Shown here in pieces: positions 16,333 to 27,318 of a DNA stretch of 64,000 nt. The stretch comes from Pokkaliibacter sp046614695 (GTDB taxonomy: Bacteria > Pseudomonadota > Gammaproteobacteria > Pseudomonadales > Balneatricaceae): assembly GCF_046614695.1 (NCBI RefSeq), contig NZ_JBKKHQ010000021.1, positions 124,001 through 188,000 of the forward strand. The letters run 5' to 3'. The notes under the pieces are model-generated. The model saw only the letters and a list, made by a program, of their open reading frames with translations. It searched no databases and had not been told where the DNA came from. The translations under genes were made by a program, and so were the position numbers. Position 1 is the stretch's first letter, and every line of letters starts with the position of its first letter.

Positions 16333-18813
16333 CTAGATCCGCACAATCGGCTTGGGAATGTCGGCATGGTTGAAGTAAGCCAGAGTGATGGCGTCCGAGA
16401 GTTGGATCAGCAGCGTCTGGATACGCTCCAGTAATTCGCCCAGTTGTTCGGAAGGTTCGCCGGTTTCGGTCATCAGGGCATCCAGATCGACCAGTTGCAA
16501 CAGGGCGACAAGCTCGACCATCAGCCGCTGTTCGGCATTGAGGCCGGGCAGGGTCGAATCACGATCCGGCAACAGATTCACCTGGCGTTTCAGGCGGGCG
16601 CATTGATAGCCCACGGAACGGGGTGTGCCTTCATCGAGTAATAGCAGGTCGATAATCGCCACCGGATGCAGCTCGGTGCGGTAGCGGCGGCGATAGGTCA
16701 TCAGGGTATCGGCTTTGCGCAGCACCGCTTCCATCAGGGTGGCGGTGGGCATCGGGTTCTTCACAAACACGCTTTCAAGCAGTGAAGTCGTCTGCATGGC
16801 ACGTTCGATATGCTGGCCAATATCCATGAAGCGCAGGGTTTGGGTACGGCTCATGGTTTCATTGTTAAGGCCATAAATCGCCGATTGCAGCAGAATCACA
16901 TCATCCAGCGCGCGCACCATGCGCGAGGTCGAGCCCTGCGCCGGGAAGGTATTCAGCGCATTCTGCAGGCGCTCAAGCACGTGCCAGGTATCTTCACTGA
17001 AGAACTCGCGCACGGATTGGGCATTCATGATCAGCGACTGCATAACCGTCAGCAGGCCATCCATACGATCGCGGGCGAAGAGTGAACTGAGCTGGCCGGT
17101 GAGTTCATCCGCTGATTCGGTCGGGGTGAAGGTGCCGCCGTTAATGGTGCAGGCGAACTCAACCAGCGGTGTCAGGGTTTCGATCTGCTCTTCACGGGCC
17201 ACCGTGCTGACCAGCGGCAGGGTGGCTCGCAAGGCACGACAGGCGAGGTTGAGGCGCTCGCTGTAACGGCCCATCCAGAACAGGTGATCAGCCACACGGC
17301 TGGGCAACAGGCCGGAGCGGCGAGAGAGGCGCACACTGGTAATGGCACTGTGCAGCAGGCTGATGTGCTGACTGGAGCGGCTGTGCAGCCAGACTTCCTT
17401 GGCCACGAAGATGGACTCAAGCCCGGTTTGCAGCGCCAGAGGCTGTTCATGACAACGGGCCAGACCACCGGGAAGTACGCAGTCTTCATCATTCTGGCGA
17501 TGCAGTACGAAGTTACGCAGTACGACACTTCGCGGTGCCAGCGCATTATGCTGCCAGACAGGAACGGTGCTCAGTGGCAGGGCCTTCTGTGCCATATAGC
17601 GTGCCGGGTCCTGCTGAATCCGCTGGATAAAGGCTTCGCGCTCATTACGGGTGATGCTGGCCAGCGCGATCAGTTCGCCGGGGCGCTCAAGATCTCGAAT
17701 GATCAGGCTTTCAGCCTCATCCAGCAGCGCTGGCAGCGTCTCGGCATTGCCGCACCAGTGTGCCTCAACCGAGGGCAGCAGCAGCGGCTCTTCCAGCAGA
17801 AATTCACAGAGGGTATCCATGTACGGCAGCAGGCAACCACTGTCGACCAGCGAAGTGCCCGGCGGGTTACAGCACAGGAGGTTGCCCTGACGGATACACT
17901 GCAGCAGACCGGGAGTGCCCGCGATACCGGCATCCAGCTCCAGCGGGTCACTGACATTGTCTGGCATGTAGCGCATCAGGCCATCGAGTGGCTGCAGGCC
18001 ACTCAGGGTTTTCAGCCAGAGGCGGCCTTCCTTGTACATCAGGTCGGCGCCGTGGACGAGGGCGATGTTCAGATAGTTGGCGAGGAAGGCGTGCTCAAAA
18101 TATTGCTGGTCACGGTAATTGCGCGTCATGAGGCCAATCAGCGGCTCATTGTTGTACGGCATGTGCGCGACCATGGATTTTTGCAGGTCTTTGAAGAAGG
18201 AGGCCAGCTGACGCTTGCGGAAACGGCGGGCCAGCTCGGGCACGACCTGATTAAAGGCCACGCGGTTTTCCAGCACGTAACCCAAGCCGCCGGGGGCCTG
18301 TGAGCTGTCCTGAAAGGCACAGAAACGCCCTTGTGCATCACGGCCAACATCACTGCTCATAAGCATCAGCCATTCGCCTTCATCGGGCAGCAGGTGATGG
18401 CAGGGCAGCAGGAAGCTGGCATTACGGTAAATCAGCTCAGGCGGCAGAATGCCGAGCTTGAGCAAATCCTGTGGGCCATAGAGATCTTTCAGAACGGCGC
18501 TGAGCAAACGACGACGCTGGCGCAAGCCGGCTTCCAGTTGCTGCCATTCCTGAGCATCAATCAGCCAGGGAAGAATATCGAGGGTGCGGTTTTGCTGACG
18601 CTGGGGGTCAAAGGTCGCGCCGTGCTCGCGCAACTGGTGCTGCAAGTCGGTGCTTAAGCCTGCCAGGGTCTCGCTGCCCTGATCGGCAAACCAGCCATAG
18701 ACGTCCTGCCAGGCACTTTGCTGGACGTGGGGAAGCCATTCATCCCGCACTTTAGCCAGTGGGCGGTAGGCCTCAATCAGGCTGGCCAGGGAGGCGTTTT
18801 CAAGCTGGGTCAT
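16333..18813 (-). CDS. Fused circularly permuted ATP-grasp + alpha-E protein, ATP-grasp half degenerate
   Basis: 826 residues from ATG 18811-18813 (AAAGG upstream). The first ~480 residues correspond to the circularly permuted type 2 ATP-grasp domain and the last ~320 to the alpha-E domain (DHLFWMGRYSERLNLACRALRA, QSAIYGLNNETMSRTQTLRFMDIGQHIERAM). Compared with the intact paralogue three genes upstream (19828-21285), key parts are changed: LEDNLRVPSG becomes FQDSSQAPGG, and the Lys- and Gly-rich VVKPANESGGYGIMIG is replaced by LIIRDLERPGELIALA. The ATP-binding site therefore looks lost. Family members are thought to ligate peptides or amino acids. This copy may be a pseudoenzyme that partners the active one through alpha-E contacts; that is inference. 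Confidence 0.85.
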   Translation of the reverse strand: MTQLENASLASLIEAYRPLAKVRDEWLPHVQQSAWQDVYGWFADQGSETLAGLSTDLQHQLREHGATFDPQRQQNRTLDILPWLIDAQEWQQLEAGLRQRRRLLSAVLKDLYGPQDLLKLGILPPELIYRNASFLLPCHHLLPDEGEWLMLMSSDVGRDAQGRFCAFQDSSQAPGGLGYVLENRVAFNQVVPELARRFRKRQLASFFKDLQKSMVAHMPYNNEPLIGLMTRNYRDQQYFEHAFLANYLNIALVHGADLMYKEGRLWLKTLSGLQPLDGLMRYMPDNVSDPLELDAGIAGTPGLLQCIRQGNLLCCNPPGTSLVDSGCLLPYMDTLCEFLLEEPLLLPSVEAHWCGNAETLPALLDEAESLIIRDLERPGELIALASITRNEREAFIQRIQQDPARYMAQKALPLSTVPVWQHNALAPRSVVLRNFVLHRQNDEDCVLPGGLARCHEQPLALQTGLESIFVAKEVWLHSRSSQHISLLHSAITSVRLSRRSGLLPSRVADHLFWMGRYSERLNLACRALRATLPLVSTVAREEQIETLTPLVEFACTINGGTFTPTESADELTGQLSSLFARDRMDGLLTVMQSLIMNAQSVREFFSEDTWHVLERLQNALNTFPAQGSTSRMVRALDDVILLQSAIYGLNNETMSRTQTLRFMDIGQHIERAMQTTSLLESVFVKNPMPTATLMEAVLRKADTLMTYRRRYRTELHPVAIIDLLLLDEGTPRSVGYQCARLKRQVNLLPDRDSTLPGLNAEQRLMVELVALLQLVDLDALMTETGEPSEQLGELLERIQTLLIQLSDAITLAYFNHADIPKPIVRI

Positions 18814-18891
18814 CAGCAAACCTTTCTCAGGGAAAACCCGGCAGACGGGCTGCCGGGGAACTGATCTACACGAAGCGACTCACCCGAGTCA

Positions 18892-19824
18892 TTACTCCGG
18901 AGTGGTCAGTGAGTCCGAGATCAGGGCCGTATGGATATCAATCAAACCGGCTTGCAGATCATCAATCAGCCTATGCAGATCATGGGTAGAAAGTTGACTC
19001 ATTGGTTGAGATTCCAATTCTTCCCGTAATTTTGCAATAGTCTTGAGCACGCTGTCAGCACGTGGCAGGAGTTTGGCTTCATTTTGCATCTTATCGAGGC
19101 AATAGACGATGGAGCGGGGGAACGCCTGATAGCTGAGCAGGAAGCTCACCACATCGGCCTCGTCACCATCTTCCTGGGCAAAATAGCGCTGATAGGACTC
19201 AATACCACCCAAGGCGTTCAGTACGGATTTCCACTTGAAGGTGCGGCGACCTTTCAGGCCCGCAGCAGGAGTGAGCTGCTGCAGAATCAGTACGTCCATG
19301 ATGCGGGTCGTCATGTCGGCACGCTCAAGGTAGCGACCGATGTTGAACAGGCGGTAGGTGTCATCACGCAGCATGGTGCCGTCCATGACGCCGATCACCA
19401 TCTGGCAGCGGCGAATCACCTCCACCATCAGGTTGTAGCGGGTACGTCGGCTGGAGGCCTGAACACATTCAGCCTGCATAAACTGGTTGAGGGAGTTCAC
19501 CTCTTCCCAGATATCGCGCGGAATCACTTCACGAACGCAACGGGCGTTGTGACGCACCTGGGTACAGGAATAACGGATAGATGCCGGGCTGTCAGAGGCG
19601 GCGATGAGATAATTCATCACGGCGCGCTCACTGGAGCCTGACTCGCTGATAAAGCGGCGGTTATCCTCGCCCAGGACGTTGATCAGGACCGGCCAGCTGA
19701 ACAGGCTTTCCTTGTGGGTGTCGATCAACATATTGGTGGTGGCGTTGATCAGTCGTGCGGTGTCGTCGATACGCTCGAGGTAGCGACCCATCCAGTATAC
19801 GTTTTCGGCTACTCTTGCCAGCAT
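18892..19824 (-). CDS. Alpha-E domain protein
   Basis: 310 residues of all-helical alpha-E (DUF403) type: it opens with MLARVAENVYWMGRYLERIDDTARLINA and has the repeat-like helices TMLRDDTYRLFNIGRYLERADMTTRIMDVL. The domain is always found beside or fused to circularly permuted ATP-grasp ligases and is taken to be their partner subunit, with conserved Arg/Glu residues of unproven role. It follows the ligase gene by 3 nt, so the two are almost surely co-translated. It is the split counterpart of the C-terminal half of the fused protein downstream. Confidence 0.88.
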   Translation of the reverse strand: MLARVAENVYWMGRYLERIDDTARLINATTNMLIDTHKESLFSWPVLINVLGEDNRRFISESGSSERAVMNYLIAASDSPASIRYSCTQVRHNARCVREVIPRDIWEEVNSLNQFMQAECVQASSRRTRYNLMVEVIRRCQMVIGVMDGTMLRDDTYRLFNIGRYLERADMTTRIMDVLILQQLTPAAGLKGRRTFKWKSVLNALGGIESYQRYFAQEDGDEADVVSFLLSYQAFPRSIVYCLDKMQNEAKLLPRADSVLKTIAKLREELESQPMSQLSTHDLHRLIDDLQAGLIDIHTALISDSLTTPE

Positions 19825-19827
19825 GGT

Positions 19828-21285
<1,458 letters not shown>

Positions 21286-21728
21286 GGATGCACACTCCCT
21301 AGTTTTTGTAATTCCATTGATACATCGTTGTCGCCTGAGCCGTTAATGCCTTAAAACAGGGACCTGCATTCACCAGTAGTCAAAGCAAGGCAGGTGCCAT
21401 GTACGTGAAAAAAAGACCACGGCACTAACGTTCGAACAGGGGCAGTGCAATGTTTCTGTGATCCGGAACGCTTCCGGCTCACCGCCGCGGCGCCTCATGC
21501 ACCTACAGCCATAAAATCAACATAGTAGACCTGTGCCAAAATGGGAATCCTGTCTGCACAAAAGCGTGCATAACGCGTCATTTTGGTGCCCTGTCGTCCG
21601 CACAGAAGTGTCTTGCCTGACTAGCCGTAGAATGCTTTAGTGTGGACGGCTCAAACCTGCCCGCTTTGACGGGCAAAACCTGAGCACGGTCCGCGTCGTC
21701 GGCAACAGCTATTTTCAGGATCACTACC
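21286..21728. other. Divergent intergenic region between the ATP-grasp operon and ppnP
   Basis: About 440 nt with no supportable gene. The only structure noted is a small hairpin (TGCCCG-CTTTGA-CGGGCA, near 21658-21675) in the likely ppnP leader. Promoters for both directions must lie here but none matches consensus well enough to call. Confidence 0.5.
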
Positions 21729-22010
21729 ATGATTAATGTGAACGAATATTTCGAAGGCAAGGTGAAGTCGCTGGGATTTCAGGAAGAAGATGGTCGCGCC
21801 AGCGTGGGCGTCATGGCTGCCGGCGAATACACTTTCGGCACGGGCCAGCCTGAAGAAATGACGGTGGTGAGTGGTGCACTGACGGTGCTGCTGCCTGAAG
21901 CCGATGAGTGGGAAACCTTTGAAGAGGGCGAGAGCTTCTTTGTCCCTGGTGACAGCAGCTTTGATCTCAAGGTGGCGGTCAATACCGCTTACCTCTGCCG
22001 GTACCTGTAA
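21729..22010 (+). CDS. ppnP: Pyrimidine/purine nucleoside phosphorylase PpnP (YaiE type)
   Basis: 93 residues, the usual length. The single cupin domain is recognisable end to end: INVNEYFEGKVKSLGFQ, ASVGVMAAGEYTFGTGQPEEMTVVSGAL, EGESFFVPGDSSFDLKV and the C-terminal AYLCRYL. PpnP splits several nucleosides with phosphate into base and ribose-1-phosphate. The gene stands alone; a stem-loop with a weak T-run follows at 22038-22076. Confidence 0.93.
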   Translation: MINVNEYFEGKVKSLGFQEEDGRASVGVMAAGEYTFGTGQPEEMTVVSGALTVLLPEADEWETFEEGESFFVPGDSSFDLKVAVNTAYLCRYL

Positions 22011-22037
22011 GTTTCTGCATCAGTTAACCTGATCACG

Positions 22038-22076
22038 GCAAGATGGTTACCCAGTGGTGCCATCTTGCGCATTTTA
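22038..22076 (+). terminator. Likely terminator after ppnP
   Basis: Arms GCAAGATGG (22038-22046) and CCATCTTGC (22060-22068), 13-nt loop, followed by GCATTTTA. Confidence 0.65.
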
Positions 22077-22252
22077 GGCTGACTTTCATGACATTTTCTC
22101 GGCGTTCATCCCATCAATAGCGAATAATCCTGCCATATACCTCGTCTTCTAGGTCATTCTGACCGCCTCTTGAACTGTCAGATTGACGCTTTACATTGCC
22201 GGTTTCACACTCCGAGGCTCTCACTTTTTAGCTGAAAGCCCGGAAGCGCCTT

Positions 22253-23869
22253 ATGTCTCAACGTCCCGCTAAGTTAAAACCACTATTGGCAGGCTTTAGT
22301 TCCATCATGATTGTGCTGCTGCTGATCATGGCTGGAGTGACTTACATGAGCCTTCATCACATCCTGAACGATAACCAGTATGAGCACCGTATTGTCGGTG
22401 GTCTGGGTAAGAATGCAGCGGATGCACGTTTTCACATCGTGCAGATCCAGCAGTTTCTGACGGATGCCAGTGCGACAGGTGATCGTGCCGGGTTTGATGA
22501 TGCAGCCGAGCAGTATGCCGAGCTTCTTAAAAACTTCGACAAGATCATCGCGACGGATGAGCGCCTGACCGACAACATCAACAAAGCCCGTGATCTGGCG
22601 GCGACCTACTATGAGGTCGGGCAGAAGATGGCGGAGACTTATATCACCCAGGGTCAGGCAGCGGGTAATGCCATTATGAAAGCCCCCGGTACCGGTTTTG
22701 ATGACCGTGCCGAGGCACTGGCCGAACAGATGGCGGTTATGCTGAAGCAGGTGGATGGCCTGATCGCGGATATCAGCGAAGAGACGGTGGATGACCTGCA
22801 GTTGCTGCGCAGCGTGATTGTCGGTCTGGCGCTGCTGATGGCGGTGCTGGTAGGTCTTGGTGGCTGGGTTCAGTATCGCCGCATCTTCGGCATGCTGGGC
22901 GGTGAGCCGGCGACAGCGGTGACGCTGGCCAATGAAATTGCGAAGGGTAATCTGACGCAGAAGATTGACGGCCGTGAAGGCAGTTTAATGGCGGCACTGT
23001 CACAGATGCAGCAGCAGCTGAAAAATGTGACCAGCCACATCCGTCAGCTGTCACTGGAAGTCAAAGAGAACGCCAGCCGTCTGAATGATGATGCGCAAGG
23101 CATGCAGAAAAGCGTCCATACTCAGAATGACTCAACCCGCGCCATGTCGGTTACCGCTGAAGAGCTGTTCCAGGGTATTGAGCAGCTGAGCCGCGAAATT
23201 TCGGTGGTCGGACGCCAGACGGAAGAAGCTCAGGGCACCATCAACGAGTGCGAAAATGTGATTCAGCACTCGGCCAACGATATTCGCTCTATCGCTGATT
23301 ACATCAGTAATGCCTCAGAGAAAGTGGACAACCTTAACCGCCAGACCGAGGAAATCGCCTCCATTACCCGTACAATCCATGATATTGCCGACCAGACCAA
23401 CCTGCTGGCGCTTAATGCGGCGATTGAAGCAGCCCGTGCCGGAGAAAGCGGTCGCGGTTTTGCGGTGGTGGCCGATGAAGTGCGAAATCTGGCGGCGCGT
23501 ACCGGTTCGGCAACGGTGGAAATCACCTCTCAGATTGAAAGTATTCGTCAGGGTATGGACGAAGTGGTGAAAGTCATGGGGCAGAGTGTTGATGCCTCGA
23601 CCCGTGGTGTCGGTCAGGCGGCAGAAACCAGCACGGCGATTCGCGGGATTCGTAACAATACCGTGCAGATCAACGAATACGTGCAAGGCATGGTGGTTGC
23701 GCTGCAGCAGCAACAGGCGGCGATGGGTGACATGGCTCAGCGTATTGAGACTATCGCCACGATGACGGATACCAATCAGGGTGCGGTTGACCGTACCGTC
23801 AGCTCGTCCACGGCCCTGGAAGGTCACGCACAGGAGCTGGCGAACGCTGTCAGCATCTTCAAAGGCTGA
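22253..23869 (+). CDS. Methyl-accepting chemotaxis protein
   Basis: 538 residues. Membrane segment 1 is at about residues 14-34, a helical periplasmic ligand domain follows (about 35-185, rich in A/D/E/Q), and segment 2 (VIVGLALLMAVLVGLGGWV) leads into a HAMP-like linker (EIAKGNLTQKIDGREGSLM). The cytoplasmic part ends in the highly conserved hairpin tip with DQTNLLALNAAIEAARAGE and RGFAVVADEVRNLAART, which contacts CheA and CheW. No C-terminal CheR-tethering pentapeptide is seen. The ligand is not predictable. No che or fla genes are in the window, so it is a dispersed receptor with its own terminator. Confidence 0.93.
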   Translation: MSQRPAKLKPLLAGFSSIMIVLLLIMAGVTYMSLHHILNDNQYEHRIVGGLGKNAADARFHIVQIQQFLTDASATGDRAGFDDAAEQYAELLKNFDKIIATDERLTDNINKARDLAATYYEVGQKMAETYITQGQAAGNAIMKAPGTGFDDRAEALAEQMAVMLKQVDGLIADISEETVDDLQLLRSVIVGLALLMAVLVGLGGWVQYRRIFGMLGGEPATAVTLANEIAKGNLTQKIDGREGSLMAALSQMQQQLKNVTSHIRQLSLEVKENASRLNDDAQGMQKSVHTQNDSTRAMSVTAEELFQGIEQLSREISVVGRQTEEAQGTINECENVIQHSANDIRSIADYISNASEKVDNLNRQTEEIASITRTIHDIADQTNLLALNAAIEAARAGESGRGFAVVADEVRNLAARTGSATVEITSQIESIRQGMDEVVKVMGQSVDASTRGVGQAAETSTAIRGIRNNTVQINEYVQGMVVALQQQQAAMGDMAQRIETIATMTDTNQGAVDRTVSSSTALEGHAQELANAVSIFKG

Positions 23870-23894
23870 TCGTCGACGACGTAGCCAACGTTGA

Positions 23895-23931
23895 CAAAAA
23901 AGCCCGCGAATATTGGCTCGCGGGCTTTTTT
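23895..23931. terminator. Bidirectional terminator after the chemoreceptor gene
   Basis: Long stem AAAAAAGCCCGCGA / TCGCGGGCTTTTTT with a 9-nt loop, shared with the convergent STY0301-like gene. Confidence 0.9.
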
Positions 23932-23949
23932 CTATCTGATGTCAGGTGA

Positions 23950-24378
23950 TCAGTGGCAGTTCACGCTGATCACTGACTGGCGCTGACCTTGCGGTGTCAG
24001 CTGGTAGCTGGCTTCGCATACGGAGTCGTGCTCCGGCAAGGACTGATACAGCACCGCTGAGGTGTCCAGATAACGACAGCCCAGCAGATATTCCTGCTCG
24101 CCATTACCGACCAGCTCCCAGCGATCGGTTTGGGTTGTGCCCTCAGTCGTGGTTGCATCCGGCACCTGCACGCTGGGCTCTTCCAAAGGCCCGACAACTA
24201 TCTCCACGCGATCCAGTCGACGTGCGGCCTGCTCGGTTTTTATCACCCAGGGAGCCGCTGTTGCCTGCACCTGAGGTTGCTCGGTAATACTCGCCGGGCA
24301 ATGCAGGGTGTCGGCCAGACAAGGAGCACAGAGGAGGAATACCAGAGGTAAAGAGAGAACGCCTGCTGTGTGTTTCAT
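23950..24378 (-). CDS. STY0301-family periplasmic protein (candidate immunity protein)
   Basis: 142 residues from the ATG that has GGAG 6 nt upstream; a TTG one codon earlier is possible. A clear signal peptide (KHTAGVLSLPLVFLLCAPCLADT) is followed by a mature domain with Cys in LHCPASI, LLGCRYL, DSVCEASY and VNCH, an even number suited to disulfides in the periplasm. The pattern and the neighbour match the STY0301 family, usually encoded beside BPSL0067-family proteins. It follows the BPSL0067-like gene directly (stop at 24382), so the two are co-expressed. The likely role is to block the partner enzyme in the periplasm. Biochemistry is inferred from context. Confidence 0.75.
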   Translation of the reverse strand: MKHTAGVLSLPLVFLLCAPCLADTLHCPASITEQPQVQATAAPWVIKTEQAARRLDRVEIVVGPLEEPSVQVPDATTTEGTTQTDRWELVGNGEQEYLLGCRYLDTSAVLYQSLPEHDSVCEASYQLTPQGQRQSVISVNCH

Positions 24379-24381
24379 CAA

Positions 24382-24774
24382 TTACTCCACCACGTAGAAG
24401 GTATCGGCGTCGTTACTGCGTTTGGTGCCTTTGGGTCGATTAAAGCGAATTGCGCGTTCTTTCACTTCCCCTTGAGCATTCCATTGATCCAGCACGAGAA
24501 TCCGTTGCGCATTGTGCTCCAGATAAATGGCGGCATGCTTGCCAAACTCATCGACAGGGTATTTGCCATTACTGTCAAACGTCGCAATGACGGTGCCTCT
24601 GGAGATCTCTCCCGCACGACAGTCACTGACTTTTTTACCGCGCTTCCATAATGGTGTCTGAGGTGCGGTCGTGGTTTGTCTGACGAACTCGACACACTCG
24701 GTATGACCACGACTGTTCTGATATTTACCTTTACCAAAAACATCGGACTCAGGGACTGCCAGCACGTAGCTCAT
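24382..24774 (-). CDS. BPSL0067-family protein (candidate amidase-type effector)
   Basis: 130 residues without a signal peptide; AAGGA lies 7 nt before the ATG. The order C27 (HTECVEFVRQ), H80 (FGKHAAIYL) and D96 (ILVLDQW) is that of NlpC/P60-like cysteine peptidases and amidases, with the Cys at the start of a helix. The BPSL0067 family is small, often sits beside a secreted STY0301-type protein and resembles peptidoglycan-cleaving type VI effectors. No secretion genes are nearby, so it is an orphan effector-immunity pair or is delivered by a system encoded elsewhere. Family call fairly sure; enzyme activity inferred. Confidence 0.72.
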   Translation of the reverse strand: MSYVLAVPESDVFGKGKYQNSRGHTECVEFVRQTTTAPQTPLWKRGKKVSDCRAGEISRGTVIATFDSNGKYPVDEFGKHAAIYLEHNAQRILVLDQWNAQGEVKERAIRFNRPKGTKRSNDADTFYVVE

Positions 24775-24843
24775 GCAATTTCCTTTTGCAGTAATGAAAA
24801 ACTACTCAAACTCTGTGCGCATCATAGGTGAGTCCTTAAGTAT

Positions 24844-24878
24844 AAAAAAGCCCGGGCAGCGGGGCTGTCCGGGCTTTT
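24844..24878. terminator. Terminator downstream of katG
   Basis: Strong stem AAAAAAGCCCGG / CCGGGCTTTTA with an inner CAGC/GCTG pair; it separates katG from the BPSL0067-like gene. Confidence 0.88.
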
Positions 24879-24910
24879 ATCAGTGCGGCGTTTTGGCGCC
24901 CGCTACGGTA

Positions 24911-27088
24911 TTAGCGCAGATCGAAACGGTCTGCGTTCATCACCTTGGTCCAGGCCGCGACGAAGTCTTTAACGAACTTCTCGTGGTTGTCGTCCTGTGC
25001 GTACACCTCAGCGTAGGAGCGCAGGATGGAGTTGGAGCCAAACACCAGATCCACGCGAGTCGCGGTGTATTTGGTGTCCTGCGTCTTACGGTCGACAATG
25101 GCGTACAGGTTCTTGCCTTTAGGAACCCACTGGTAGCGCATGTCCGTCAGGGTGCTGAAGAAGTCGGTGCTCAGCACACCGACGCGGTCAGTGAAGACGC
25201 CGTGTTTGGAGTCACCGTAGTTGGTGCCCAGCACGCGCATGCCACCCATCAGTACCGTCATTTCCGGTGCCGTCAGCCCCATCAGCTGGGTGCGATCAAG
25301 CAGCAGCTCTTCCGGGGTCACGATGAAGTCTTTCTGCTGATAGTTACGGTAGCCGTCCGCTTTGGGCTCGAGCACATCGAAGCCTTCGACTTCCGTCATC
25401 TCCAGCGTGGCATCACCACGGCCGGGGGCGAAAGGCACATCGATATTGAAGCCTGCAGCCTTGATGCCCTGCTCAACGCCGACATTACCGGCCAGTACGA
25501 TGGTATCGGCGATGCTGATGCCGAATTCCTGAGCGATGGGCTCCAGCACGGACAGCACTTTCTTAAGACGCGCAGGTTCGTTACCTTCCCAGTCTTTCTG
25601 TGGTGCCAGACGAATACGCGCACCGTTGGCACCGCCACGACGGTCAGAGCCACGGAAAGTCCGGGCGCTGTCCCAGGCGGTATTGATCATCTCGCTCTGG
25701 CTCAAACCAGACGCGGCGATCCTGGCTTTCACGGCGGCAACGTCGTAGTCGCTTTTGCCTGCGGGCACCGGGTCCTGCCAGGGCAGGTCTTCGGCAGGAA
25801 CGTCCGGGCCGAAGTAGACAGACTTTGGCCCCATATCGCGGTGCGTCAGCTTGAACCAGGCGCGGGCGAAGGCATCGGAGAAGGCCGCGAAGTCGTTTTT
25901 GTAACGCAGGGCAATCTCGCGGTATGCAGGGTCAACCTTCATCGCCATATCGGCGTCCGTCATCATCGGGTTGTAGCGGATGGAGTCATCTTCGACGTCC
26001 ACCGGCTTGTCTTCTTCCTTGATGTCGACAGGCTTGTACTGCCAGGCACCTGCGGGCGATTTGCACAGCTCCCACTCGTGGTTAAACAGCATCTCAAAAT
26101 AGCCATTGTCCCACTGCGTCGGATGCGTGGTCCAGGCGCCTTCCGGTCCGCTGACCATCTGGTCGCGGCCAATACTGCGACCTTTGGTGTTGAACCAGCC
26201 AAGGCCCTGATACTCGGGACCGGCTTCTTCGGGATCGGGGCTCAGGTCGGCAGGGTTACCGTTACCGTGACATTTACCGATGGTGTGGCCACCAGCGGTC
26301 AGGGCGACGGTTTCTTCATCGTTCATTCCCATACGGGCGAAGGTTTCACGGATCTGTGCGGCGGTTGCCAGCGGATCAGGGTTACCGTTCACCCCTTCAG
26401 GGTTGACGTAGATCAGACCCATCTGCACGGCGGCCAGTGGGTTCTCCAGCGTGTCAGGCTTGGCGACTTCGCCGTAGCGGCCATCGGAAGGGGCCAGCCA
26501 TTCTTTTTCATCACCCCAGTAAGTGTCTTTTTCGGGATGCCAGATATCTTCGCGGCCAAAGGCAAAGCCGTAGAGTTTCAGGCCCGCTTCTTCATAGGCC
26601 ATGGAGCCCGCCAGTGCGATCAGATCCGCCCAGCTCAGCTTGTTGCCGTATTTCTTTTTGATGGGCCACAGGATGCGGCGGCCTTTATCGGTGTTGACGT
26701 TGTCGGGCCAGGAGTTCAGCGGGGCAAAGCGCTGGTTACCGGTGTTGTTACCACCACGGCCATCACTGGTGCGGTAGGAGCCTGCGGCGTGCCAGGTCAC
26801 ACGAGCCATCATGCCCACATAGCTGCCCCAGTCGGCAGGCCACCATTCCTGGCTATCGGTCATAAGCGCACGCAGGTCGGCTTTCAGTGCGTCTACATCC
26901 AGCTTTTTGAGTTCTTCACGATAGTTGAAGTCCTGACCCAGCGGGTTGGTCTTGGTATCGTGCTGATGAAGAATGTCGAGGTTCAGGGCATTGGGCCACC
27001 AATCCATCACGGACTTGCCGGTGCTGGTCATGCCGCCGTGCATAAAGGGGCATTTGCCTACACCTGAATTGTTATCGTTGGAATTCAT
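24911..27088 (-). CDS. katG: Catalase-peroxidase
   Basis: 725 residues from ATG 27086-27088, which has GGAGAG 5 nt upstream; this equals the normal KatG length, while the longer open frame adds 32 atypical residues. The distal haem site RVTWHAAGSYR contains the catalytic Arg-Trp-His and the Trp of the Met-Tyr-Trp adduct; the Tyr is in GLIYVNPEG. The proximal haem ligand is in ALTAGGHTIGKCHG. The C-terminal half is the inactive duplicated domain. The enzyme removes hydrogen peroxide in the cytoplasm. It is monocistronic. The upstream region shows no convincing OxyR site by eye. Confidence 0.96.
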   Translation of the reverse strand: MNSNDNNSGVGKCPFMHGGMTSTGKSVMDWWPNALNLDILHQHDTKTNPLGQDFNYREELKKLDVDALKADLRALMTDSQEWWPADWGSYVGMMARVTWHAAGSYRTSDGRGGNNTGNQRFAPLNSWPDNVNTDKGRRILWPIKKKYGNKLSWADLIALAGSMAYEEAGLKLYGFAFGREDIWHPEKDTYWGDEKEWLAPSDGRYGEVAKPDTLENPLAAVQMGLIYVNPEGVNGNPDPLATAAQIRETFARMGMNDEETVALTAGGHTIGKCHGNGNPADLSPDPEEAGPEYQGLGWFNTKGRSIGRDQMVSGPEGAWTTHPTQWDNGYFEMLFNHEWELCKSPAGAWQYKPVDIKEEDKPVDVEDDSIRYNPMMTDADMAMKVDPAYREIALRYKNDFAAFSDAFARAWFKLTHRDMGPKSVYFGPDVPAEDLPWQDPVPAGKSDYDVAAVKARIAASGLSQSEMINTAWDSARTFRGSDRRGGANGARIRLAPQKDWEGNEPARLKKVLSVLEPIAQEFGISIADTIVLAGNVGVEQGIKAAGFNIDVPFAPGRGDATLEMTEVEGFDVLEPKADGYRNYQQKDFIVTPEELLLDRTQLMGLTAPEMTVLMGGMRVLGTNYGDSKHGVFTDRVGVLSTDFFSTLTDMRYQWVPKGKNLYAIVDRKTQDTKYTATRVDLVFGSNSILRSYAEVYAQDDNHEKFVKDFVAAWTKVMNADRFDLR

Positions 27089-27318
27089 TACATCTCTCCG
27101 AGGAAGTTTCAGGAACTCAGCTACGAAAAAGATACTAGTAGCCGGACGGGGGGATTCCAAATTGACTCCCTCAATATGTTTCATAGCAGGGAGCTATATA
27201 TCCGATCTATCTAATTGGTATTTTTTATAGAAATAGCAATGCCCGGCGCAGTCTCTTAACAGGCCGGGTAGCGAGAAAAGCGAGGAAAAGGTGAAGGACG
27301 CTCAGAGGACGCGGCGGG

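Noticed and set aside
17284..18303. 339-codon plus-strand frame inside the fused ATP-grasp gene
   Set aside because: Antisense shadow; the minus-strand gene has recognisable family motifs over its full length.
24773..27067. 764-codon open frame on the plus strand opposite katG
   Set aside because: It is the antisense shadow of a clear catalase-peroxidase; the translation has no domain logic and no ribosome-binding site.
27242..27268. CCCGGC/GCCGGG inverted repeat after the racemase gene as a terminator
   Set aside because: Only 6-bp arms, a long loop and no T-run; too weak to call.
27089..27318. OxyR site upstream of katG
   Set aside because: ATAG/CTAT-like pieces occur, but their spacing does not fit the four-part OxyR motif.
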